This document shows, piece after piece, positions 13,201-25,200 of a stretch of DNA of 64,000 nt; position 1 is the stretch's first letter, and every line of letters starts with the position of its first letter. The position numbers and the translations under genes were made by a program. Origin of the DNA: Todiramphus chloris collaris (taxonomy: Eukaryota > Chordata > Aves > Coraciiformes > Alcedinidae); contig JANVCC010000012.1 in the NCBI GenBank assembly GCA_025345505.1, positions 382,013 to 446,012 on the forward strand, in the 5' to 3' direction. Under the pieces are notes generated by a model that did not search any database, was not told where the DNA came from, and was given only the letters and a program-made list of their open reading frames with translations.

Positions 13201-16200
13201 GACATGGCCACACCCCAAATCTAGGATGGGGGGCTCCGAGAGGGTGTTTTCCCTCTTTTTTTTTTTCCTCCAGCATTAAAAACCAGAAACATCAACGTTG
13301 TTTGGCCTCCCACCAAGGGACAGAAGCTCCCCTAGGCTGCTCTATTTTATTTTTTAATTAAAAATCCAGGTGTGAATCCAACATTTTGGTTTTTCTCACC
13401 TGGGAGTAGTGCTGTAGGAGGAGCTTGAGCACCCCTGGGGATTTTAAAACATCTTAAAATATTAAAAAAAAAAAAAAGTTTAAAAAAGGCCCTGTCAAAT
13501 TGTGTCCTGCCTTCACCCCCTGCAAACAAAGAAACAGTGATAGAGGAAAGTCCTAAAAACTTCATTTTTTAAAGAGAAATTAGTATTTTAGGGGAAAGGG
13601 AGATCAGGAATGTACATCTATGAGGAATTTCAGCCATCAAGGTACCCTCTAGCCTTGAGCCCAGGCTGAGACCGTGCACAGATCAGTGCATGTAATGATG
13701 CCACTTGCCTCTGAGGACTTCCCCCCTCCGCCCTCAAATCCTGCTGCTAGCAGGAACTGGGTTGCTGGAGCCAGGGACGTGGGGACAGGTGTCACACATG
13801 CTGTCATCACCCAGCTGGGATGCTAAAATCACATCCCATGGCACGGGGGAATCTCCGTATCCTCAGAGACACCATTTCACCCTTCCGGAACCGCAACGCA
13901 CAGTGTTTCTCTGAGGTCAGCGGTGTAATGAGTTGTGTCAGGGCTCGGCCATGCCCTAGGGGAGCTGCAGTGGGGATTTTGACTCAGAGACTTCAATTTG
14001 ACGAAGAAAAACTATGGCTTTGGGAAAAATCTGGAGTGTTTTGGATCAGTCTGGGAGTGGGATTTGCCACTCTGGGCCTTGCTGGATCATCCCACAACTG
14101 CTGAAGGAGGAGCTAGCACTGCTTCAACCAATGTTATTCCCACCCCTCGAAACTGTGCCAAAATTTTAAATATAAATAAATACAACTTGTTTCCCCCCCA
14201 TTACAGCTTGTCCCCGCTGTTGGCTCCTGATGTTCCACACTGCTGGGGGCTGGGGATTCTCTAGGGTCTTGTAGTAGAGTTGTTCTAGGAGCAGCCTGAA
14301 ACTCAGCAGCTCCTTGAGACTCCCATTCCCAGTTTGGAAGGACGTCAGGGAGCTGGGATTTCTGCACCTTTTCTTACCCCAGATGTTTCTTTCCCAGGTC
14401 AGATCCCACTAGAGGGAGCTGGGACATAGTGGGAACCACTGTCCCGTGGGGAGAGTCCCCTGCCCCAGGGAGCTTGCTGTGCATGGCAAACTCCCAAGCT
14501 TAACAACTTTAACGCACCCTTGGCTTTATTTCTACCAATACCCTGGAAAAAAAGGCTTGGAAACAAAACTGGACCCAATTCCATCCCTTCCAACATGTCA
14601 AACAAACACATCTGCAGCAAATGGCATCATCCTGACACGTAAAACTTGCTCGCGCAGCTGGAAAAGCCCCTGGCTGGCACCATCATCCAAAATAGGATGA
14701 TGTGATGTGTGATGCCATTACTTCCAATTCTGTATTTCCTCAATTGCTTGGTTTCTGGCAGGAATATCGCTTGTAAAAACCACATTATCTCCTCTCGGGA
14801 TGTTCTTAAGCAGGAAGTTTGATTGGGATTTTTAGGGCTTTCAAGGGAAACCCATCCAACCTTGACCTCAGGATAAATGATGCTCATCCGTGTCTGTGCC
14901 ACGTGGGCAGCCACCAGACAGGGGAAGACCTTACTTTGCTGGGTACCAGCCACTGCGATCCCTGGGTACCAACCCCTTTCATCCTTGGGTACCAATCTCC
15001 TCCACCCCTGTGCATCAGTAACTCCTATCCCTGGTATTTGTCTTCCCCATCCCTGATTACCAGTAACCGCATTGCTGGGCATGGCAATCTATTCCTGGGT
15101 ACCAGTCACCCCATCCACGGCACCAGCCACAACCATCCCTGGGCATCAGTCAACGAATTCCTGGGTGCCAGTCTCCTCATCCCTGGGTACCAGCCACTGT
15201 CACACCAGGGTACTGGTCATTTCCATCCCTGGTATCAGCCACCACCATTCCTGGTACTGCCATCCCTGGGTACCAGCCATCTCCACCACTGGTACCATCC
15301 CTCTCCATCCCTGGACAACAGTCACCTCCATCTCTGGGTACCAGCCACCTCCATCCTTGGGTACGAGTTAATCTATTCCTGAGTACCAGTCACCTCCACC
15401 ACTGATACCAGCCACCATCATCCNNNNNNNNNNTCCTGAGTACCAGTCACCTCCACCACTGATACCAGCCACCATCATCCTTGGGTAGCCAGTCACCTCT
15501 ATCCCTGGTATCAGCTACTGCCATTCGTAGGTATCACTCACCTCCATCCCCTAGGCACCAGTGAGCACCACCTCTGGGTACCGGTCACCCCATCCCTGGG
15601 TACCAGCCACATCCATCCTTGGGTACCAGCCACCTCCTTCCTGAAGCATGTCACCATATCCATGGGTACCAGTCACCTCCATCCCCGAGTACCAGCCAAC
15701 ACCATCCTTGTGTACCAGTCCACTCCTTCCCAGGGCATGTCACCCCAATCCCTGGGTACCAATCACCTCCATCCCTGGTACCCATCTCCTCATCCCTGAA
15801 TACCAGTCATCCCATCCCTAGGTCCTAGCCCCTTCCCTCCCCGGGGCCACCAGGCCCCATGTCCTGAAGAAACCACCCTCCACATCCAAGGGCAACACCC
15901 CAGGGGAGCACGAGGACCTGTGCCACAGAAGCGGGACCGTGCCCGAGCCAAGCCGACGCCGCACAGTATTACGTCTCAGGCTACATTCCCTCCCCGCCCA
16001 GCCACTCGCTCTTCTCCCACGGGTAAGAAAAGCCAGCACTGTTTTCCGAAGCGTAACTTCTTGAAAGGAAATAAGAGCATAAATCAGCAGCTCTGATTCA
16101 GCTCTGCTTCGGTTACTAATAATACTCTTGTGTTTATTCACAGTCCTGGGGCTGGAGATGTTTGCTTTTCCCTCGGTCGTGGCTTTTCCCAGGCTCCCAG

Positions 16201-19200
16201 CTTGCTGAGAAGCCTTGATTTGTTCAGGGATGCTGCCATGGAGCAATCCGACAGCAAAACTGCCTCCGGGATGGGGAGGAAGAGGAGGAGGAGGAGGAAG
16301 AGGAGGAGGAGAAGGAGGGTGGCTTTGGCCCCAAACCGACATGCTGCGAATTCAGTTGTTTTCCCTTCTTTGACTTCTCGGCTGCAGTGATTCAGCCGGG
16401 GAGGACACAACCTGGCTGTAATTCTGCTTTGTAAGTGTGAGAAAAAGCCAGGATTCAAAATTAAAGGAGTTGGAGAAATTTTTTCAGGAGGGTGGAAGGT
16501 TCCCAAACATCCTAGTGCCATCCGAGGAGTGGTGCTGGTGGGGTGGGAAGCAGGGAGACAGCAGGAGGTTCATTTCCCGAAGCAACAAAAAATTCATCCT
16601 CTAAGTGCGCTGCGAGGCTTTTCCCATGGGATTTTCACTTGAAATCAGGGTTTGCATCACTGGCGCCGAGGTCCAAGGAGTTCCCTGCCCCCCTTTGCAA
16701 AATACGAGGTTCGGAGTCATGCTGGTGCATCTCAGGGCATGCCCCCTCCTCCACTGGCAGCACCTCATGGGTCTCCCCTCCCCATGCCCCTTTCCTACCC
16801 AATCTGTGATGCTCACCCCAATTTACTGCCCACTGTCCCCTTCTACCATCCATCCCCCAGCACATCTGCAGAGCCCTTGGAAAACTCGTGTTGCCACGGC
16901 TCAGGGCGCTGCGGGGGGCTCGCCGGCCCCCCGTTTCCAGCCAGTCTTTGCCGTGTCCCAGAGCAGCTTTCACCAAATATGGAAGGTTTTTTTGGCCTCC
17001 GGTTTTCGGCACGCAGGCCGCGGCCCAAGAGCACAGCTTTCCAGATGCTGAGGTCAGCCACGCTCTTCTCCCCCCCTCCTCCCTCTCTGTCACCTCTCAG
17101 TGAGCTTGGCCCTGCAACCACCAGGCAAGGGGTACCACTGCCCTCCAACTTGCCAGCACCCCTGGGTCCCCCAGCAGCTGCTGGCACCCCACATCCCGCA
17201 GCACCCCAAAGCAGTATCTATTGAGATTTTTTGCTGGGGGGAGAAGGAAGCTGTGGAGGAGAAGGATGCCCAATGCTGGCATCCCTTAGTATCGTCTCTG
17301 GGTGCTAGCCCTGCACATGTGGGTAAGAGGTGCCCCAGGTGCCTGGTGACATGGGGCGTGGATCCAGGTGGGGAGGGTGCAAGTAAACTTGGGGTAACCA
17401 GGAAGGTGCTGGCCTGGCACCCAGGGTTTGATGGACACCAGGAGCCATTTGGCACCAGGAGCTCATGAGCACCCAAGAGCCAATGGTTACCAGGAGCCAA
17501 TGGGCACCGAAGAGTCAAAGGGAACCCATGGGCAACAGGAGATGGTGAGCACCCAGGAGTTGATAGACACCATGGAGTTGATGGGCATCAGGAGATGATG
17601 GGCACCAGAAGCCAATGGGCAGCTGAGAACCAAAAGGCACCCAGAAGCCACCTGACATCAGGAGCCAGTGGGCACCAGGAGCTGATTGGCACCCAGGAGC
17701 TGATGGGGCCAGGAGCCAATACACATTCGAGAGTCAAAGGGCATCCACAAACTAGTGGTCACCTAGAAGCCAATGGGCATCAATAGCTGACAGGCACCAG
17801 GAACATACAGGCATGTGACAGACAAAAGGCATTCAGGAGGCACTGGTCACCCACAAGACAGCTGGCACCAGAAGTCACTGGGCACCAGGGGCTGATCGGC
17901 ACCCAGGAACTGATGGGGGCCAGGAGCCAATGGGGATCCACACTTCAAAGGGCACCCAGGAGCCCATAGCTATCCAAAGAGCACCTGGGAGCTGATGGGC
18001 ACCCAGCAGCCATTGGGCATCAGGAGCTGATGGGCATCCGGGCCTCCATGTGGAACCAAAATTCCAGGAGCACTAGAAGCTAAGAGGTATCCAGAAGCCA
18101 AAGGACACCCAAGAGTTGATGGATGCTCAGAAGCTGATAGATGCATAGGAGCTAACCCTGTAGTCCATGAGCATCCAGGAGCAGACAGGCACCAGGAACT
18201 GGCAGCATCAAGGAACTTATGGGTGAGCTGTTGGGCACCCAGAAACCAATAGACACCCAGGAGTCCATGGGCACCCAGAAACCAATGGGGATCCCATGGG
18301 CACCCAGGAGCTGATGACTGCCCAGGATCTAATAGGTTACCAGGAGTCCATGGGCACCCATCAGTCAATGAGCACAAAGAAAAGGATAGACACCCAGGAG
18401 CCAACAGACACCCAAGAGCTCATGGGCACCCAGAGTCCATGGGCACCCACGAACTGACGGATGGCCAACATCCAACAGGTACCCAAGAGTCCATGGACAC
18501 ACACAAATCCACATGCAACCGGGAGATGACGGGCACCCAGGAACCAACAGGTACCTAGGAGTCTGTGGGCACCCACAAATCCACAAGCAACCACAGTATG
18601 ACAGGCACCCAGGAGCTGATGGATGCTCAGGATCCAACAGGTATCAGGAGCCCACGGGCATCCAGAAATCTTCAAGCACCCAGGAGCTCACAGACATGCA
18701 GGAGCTGATGAGCACCCAGGATCCAACAGGTACTAGCAGTCCATGGGAACCCACTAATCATGAGCACGCACGAGCTGATGGACATTCAAGAGCTGACATT
18801 CAGGAGTCCATGCACACCTAGGAGCCAATGGGCACTCAGAGGCCAACAAGTACCAGGAGTCCCTGGGCACCCACAAATCCACAAACATCCAGGAGCTGAT
18901 AGACACACAGAAATTGATGGGAACCCAGGAGCTGATGGACAAACAGAATCCATAAGCCCTGAACAGCCTATGCCATGCCCCTGCCCTGGTCCTTCTCATG
19001 CCCCCCCCCCAGCATCAATCCATGCCCTTCTCAGCATCTTGGGTGCAACCACCAGAAGAAGACCAACTTTGTGCCCATGCCAGCCTCCATTCCCAGTGTC
19101 ACCCATGCCCCACAGACACCCACCCCATGCTTGGTGGGTCCCCTTGCCCAGCACAGCTGCAACAGGCAGGAGGGAGGTGTGGGGGGTGGGGGGTGGAGAT

Positions 19201-22200
19201 GGGACGATGGACCTCACCAGGAGCACCCACATCACATGTCACATCACAGTGAGGCAAGAGGTGATGCCTTCCCTGACATGTCATTGTCATGGCAGCGCCC
19301 TGGGGTGGGGGGCACAAAAAAAGGGTGTTTCAGCATCTACTGACCTGTGCCGGGTTCGGAAGACCAAGGGATGAGTCCCCTCTCCGCTTACTGAGGCTCT
19401 GAGCCATCTACATCCCATCTCACCAGGGTTTTGGGGAACCCAAAGAAACAAAATACAGGACCAAAACTGGTCCCCTACTGCTAGCGACGGCGTTTCTGCT
19501 GAGGGGTCAGGATGAAACCCTTTCAAAGAAAAAAAAAAAAAAAAAAAGGCAAGAAGAAGGATGCCAAATCAGGGCAGGCCGACGAGTCTGCTGCTACTCC
19601 AGCTAAAAAAAGCAGGAAACCATATCCTGGGCTTGGAGATGCCAATCTTCAAATGCAAACAACTCCCTTCTTGTTTTTTTTGGAGAGTACCGGAGGGCCC
19701 GGGAACAGGCGGTCACAAATAGCAACTTCACAGCACCACCAAGGAAACATTCTCCAGCCCCAGGGACCATGCGGAGATGCTGGAGTGGTTCCTCTAGAGT
19801 GCATCTGGTGGTGGCTGTCCCTGTGTCAGGATGGGCACTTCTCTGGAGGACACCTTGTGGTGGCAGTCCCCTGTTGGGATGATGTCTTCTCCAGGGGTCC
19901 TGGTGGTGGTGATCCCTACGTCAGGATGGTGGCTTCTTCAGAGTGCTGTTCCCATGTGGGGATAGTGAATCCTTCAGGGGGAACCTGATGGTGGATGTCC
20001 CCATGTGGGGATAGTGATTCCTCCAGGGGTGACCTGGTTGTGGCTAGCCCCAGGTAGGGATGATGACTCCTTGAGGGGGAACTTGGTGATGGTTGTCCCC
20101 TCATTGGGATGGTGACTCCTCCAGGGGCAACCTGGTGATGGTCGTTCCTGTGTTGGGATGCTGGCTTTTCCTCCAGAGGAAACCTGGTGGTGGACAGTAC
20201 CACAGATGTCCTTCTCCCAACACATCCACGCAGAGATCTCCTAGTGGGATTCATTCATGTCTTGGATATCACTGGTGCAGTGGAAGGTGGTGATGGCCTT
20301 CCCCTGGTTCCCAAAAAGGGACATGCCATGGGGCTCTGGGACATCACAGGACATGAGGGTCGCACAAGTCCAACTGCCATTAACCCTCCCACTTCTCTAA
20401 TTAACGGGATTCAACCTAAAATAATCTACATAAGGCACAAGGGAACACACAGTTTGGGGACAACCCCCATCTGCAACCAGCAATAGTGGTCATGGAGCAA
20501 CTGATACCAGTGCAAGCAGGAGCTGGACAGACTGGGAGTAGCGCCCTGTCCCCCGGAAGCTGAGCAGCTCTGACGGGATTTTGCACAAAGAGCGAGTTAC
20601 TTGAGTATTTTTACCCAGATGCTGATTTTCATTCTCCCTCCCATTGGCCAGGCCACAGTTCCCAAAGACCCAAAAGCAAACACGCTATTTTTAGAGAAGA
20701 GTTCATTTACTGGAGCCATTCCCTTTGAAATTCCTCATCCATCCTCTCCATGGAAACCAAGGGAGCCCAGAGAAACAGCCCCATGGGGACCAACCATCAG
20801 AGTTTTAAAAAGAGCAATGTTGAGGGAGAGGGGGTGGAAGTGGCTGATTTTTCTTCTCTGGACACATCCTAGCCTGAAAACACCATGGTGGGAATTGAAA
20901 CATATCTGCTTTAGTGGGTTCTACCTGTGAAAGCTGGGCTTGAGGCCTTCAGGAAAAGATGTCCTAGAAGGTGGACCATGCCCACTCTAAAAATCCTGCC
21001 TGTATAGCCAGTGAGGCCTGTTGTGTTGGATGGGCAGATGGAGATGAATGGAGATGGATGGATGGATGGATGGATGGATGGATGGATGGATGGATGGATG
21101 GCAGGCAGTCTCCTCCTCTGTTTTCCAGGGGAAAGCCCCAGGAGAAGGGGAAGAAATTCTGTTCACATCAAACCTCACTGCTGCCATGCTACATCTTCCC
21201 TTCACGTGACACAGCACCACCTTCTCCATCCTGAATTTAGAAGTTCCTACTGCAGCTCTGAAGCTGAGTGAACTGCCCTATCGAGACCTGCCCGTACCAC
21301 ATAGGTGATGGAGCTCAGAAACAAAGTCACAGTGAGGGGAGACATCAGCACATCACCTCTCTGGTTCCACCCGCCACATGGGGATCAGCATCCGTGGGAA
21401 ACCTCCCACTTCAGAAATATCCCTGGGAAAGGCTCTAACATCCCATAATGCAATGATGGCCTAACACCACAGAAACAAGACCCAGGTAGCTCTGATCCTC
21501 CGCCCCAGCAGAGTTTGGCAAGAGGCTACCAACGATGCACGTGCACACCTCACAGATACCGACTTCCTGCGTGCCCTGCAAAAGCAGATTGGAGAACGAG
21601 GCCACCTCCTCCGAGCAGAAGCTTTGGAGGCGTGTGATGTTGCACAGAAGAACTGATGTCTCTGAGCACCCCAGATCTATCCCTGAACTCCCACATGTAC
21701 ACCCCAGGACCAGGGATCTCCCCATGCATCCCTCCTCATGTACCACTACACCAGGGTCCTCTCCGTGCACCCCCACGCAGGCACCCCAGCACCAGGAACC
21801 TCTCCGTGCACACCAGCACTACAGACCTTCCTGTACAGGGATGCACATGAAGCACAGCACCATGGATCTCCCCGTGTCCCCCTTGCACCTCTTGCACCCC
21901 AACACCAGGGACCTCCCCATGCACCACCACACAAGGAACCTCTCCATACATCTCTGCATGTGAACCCTCAGATCAGGAATCTCCCTGTGTACCCCTGCAT
22001 GGGTACCCCAGCACCAAAGATCTCTCTGTGCACCCTTGCACTTAGACCCCAGCACCAGGGACCTCCTTGTGCACCCCTGCATGGGCACCTCTGCAACCAG
22101 GGATCTCCTGTACACGCAACCCTGCACAAAGGACCTCTCCATGCACCCCTGCATGGGCACGCCTGGACCAGGGACCTCTCCACGCACCGCTGGCCAGGCA

Positions 22201-25200
22201 CCCCATCACCCCTGCAGGGACACGAGTCTCTCCACAGCCCTCCAACAAAGCTCGTGCCGAGTCTGTCCCAACCTCCCACCATTGCTGCAGCCCTGGCACC
22301 CTGCCAAGAGCCTGACCTTTGGGCCACGCAGCCTCCGGGCCAAGGCCAGCCCCGGGTACTGAGCTCAGCCCAGCGCTAACCCTCTCAGTCCAGGGACACA
22401 TCCTGCCCCATGGCCCCCACTGCAGGGCACCCCCCAACCCAGGGGGTGCTACCATGAGGGTGTTTGGGCTGAAAGGATATGCCCATCCCAGGTGGTTCAT
22501 CCCCTCTGTCGTGGTTTGCTACCTAATTAATTAGAGGTTTTGAACTAAAGCAGGGGCAGGAGCTGGGGATAAGGGACAAGGAGCAATGGGGACGGCTCTG
22601 AGTGACACCGGGTATGTCCTCTGCATCACACAAGGGTGCTAAAAACTCTGGAAGCAGGGAAGGGAAAGGGCAAAAAATGGGCAGAATTAAGGAGGTTTTT
22701 GAACTGTGGTAAAAAAGAGTAAAAAATGGGAAGAATTAATAGGATTTTGGAATCAGAGAAGGAAAGGGGCAAAAATGGGCAGAGTTAAGAGGATTTTGGC
22801 AACAGAGAAGGGGTCAAAATGGGCAGAGTTAAGGGGATTTTGGCACCAGGGAGAGGAAGGCACCAAAATGGGCAGAGTTAAGGGGATTTGGGTTGGTTCA
22901 CCCCCTCGCTGTGCTGCTTGGCCCTGTGCTGGTGGTCCCGGTGTCAGTCCATGCCACTGAAAGGTAGCATCACCTGCAGGTCGCCCCGATGTCAGCCAAC
23001 ATCTCCTTGCTCCATCCCACCCTCAACCTCCCTCTGAAGGGTGGTCTGCCTGCATGCCTCAGTTTCCCCCCACCCCAGAGTTTCGCTGAGCGTGGCAGAG
23101 CCAGGGACGCAAAAACTGTGCAAACCATCGTCGCGAGCACTGGGAGAGGAAAGCCAAGACTCATCTGTCCCCATCCTCCCCCCTCAGTGGCGTTAATTAC
23201 AGATTTCCAGTAACACCAAGACATGAGAAATCTCCCAGCCATGGCCCAAAACCTGGTTTCTGTGGTGATTTACAGAAAGGGAATGGAGGGATAAACAGGT
23301 CCAAAGATGCCAAACTTTGGCCAAAGAACATATGGATCATAGATCCAGCCATTGGATCATGGCCATGGTTGGCCATGGATCCAGCCCTTGAGCTGTCCCA
23401 AAACTGAGGAGGAGCTTCTGGAGGCAAGCTCAGAGAGAGGATGCTCAGGAGGGATGGGGGGGGGATGTGTTACGCAAGCGTCTCTGGGAACATGACCCTG
23501 ATGTTTCCCTCCAGGGATTCCCCCTCCATCCTCGGTGACTTTTCTGGGGTGTGCCTGCCCTGCTCAGGGAGCAGCAGGTGGGGAAGGCAGCGGCCGGGGC
23601 GCTGGGGGCCATGTTCCCACGACTTCTCCGCTCCCGCGAGGTGCTATATTTAAATCAATATTTTCCTGTTTAATCCGACTGCTGTTAAGTCAACAAACAG
23701 AGCAGAGCAGAGAACATACCTCATTTTCCATCCCGTGCTGGATTCAGCCATAGGAGAAAAAAAGATTCAAGGGGTTTCTAGCCTGGCATCCTGCTCATAC
23801 CTTCACTGAGCAGCAAATGGACTCCAAATCCACCCCAAATCCACCCTAAACACACCCTTGCTTGGTGTTGGGCTGCTGCACATGCACGTGCATGGATGTT
23901 CACGTGTATGCTGCCCATCCCGGTGGTTCACGGGATGCTGGAGGCAGAAAAACTTCTCTATCTCCATTTTTTTTTTTTTTTTGGTTTGTTGTTTGTTGGG
24001 GTTTTTTTGCTTTCTTGAAAGCATCCTTTCTTCCAGCAGTCTTCATGCTGTGCGCCAGAGCGGGACACACTGCTAATGGCTCCCAGGGAATTAAAAGCCT
24101 CATGCCCAGCATCATTCACAGGGCGAAGGAGTTCTGCACCCAGGACGGCTTGGCCAGCTCCAGCCCCATGGAGGATCTCTGGAAAGCACCCAGGACAAAC
24201 AGTCCTGTCGACGAGGGAGAACAGCACGTTACCTCTCCCAGTTGGGATGCGCCAGGCAGCTGAACGCGGCAAACAGCCGGCTCACCACCGCCAAAGTCAC
24301 TGCCAAACCATGGGGTCTTGGAAAATATCCTGGGAGGATCCTGCTGCAGGGATGCTGGATCCGAGGAGAATATACTGGGGGGAAAACGCTGAAGGGATGC
24401 TGGTCCCCAGGAGAATATCTCCGGGGAGTGATGCTGCAGAGATGCCAGACCCCAGGAGAATACCTTGGGGGAAAACTGCTGCAGGGATGCTGGATCCCAG
24501 GAGAATATCTTGAGGGGGAATGATGCTGCAGGAATACCCAGCCACAAGAGAATATCTTGGGGGAGCAAGATGTATTTTGGGAAATAATATTTTGGGGAAG
24601 TGTCACCACACACCCATTGTTTATCCTTTCCCATCACCGTTTGCTGGAGAGGGACACCTGGATGAACGGACCATCACCATGATGTGGGATGGATGCCCTG
24701 ACACCCCCAAATCCCCAAGCAGTGATGACCATCTCCCCAAGCAGATGACCGACATGGTGACGCCAGCCCTCTCCATTGAGTTAGGGAGGGGAAAAATAAA
24801 AATAATAAAAAATTAAAGCTTATTTCTTTGCTGTTGGTCAGGGAGCACATAAATCTCTGCTCCCAGCCAGCCGTGCCGGTGCCAAGTTATATCCGGTCCT
24901 TGATGCTCTTGCCTATAATTAAAGCAACTCCCTTGCATGGCTTGGTCCCCCTCCACCCCCCCAGCCAAAGCTGGTGCCATCTGAAATAAAACATCCCAGC
25001 TCCACTATATAATAAATCAAAAAGAGAAATAAAAATCCTGGTTCCAGTTATGCTATGGCTGCAGCACAAAGAAATTCAAAGGCAGGAGGGAGATTTGAAG
25101 ATACAGCTGCAGTGTTGCCCTTAAAAGGGAAAATTCGCACCCTCTTCACCACAGACAGTAGGTTCAAGCAAGGTGAGGAGCAACATCCCAGGGGTCTGGC

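Noticed and set aside
22042-22500. 152-codon minus-strand ORF over minisatellite F
   Set aside because: Repeat-derived, with no start context or conserved features.
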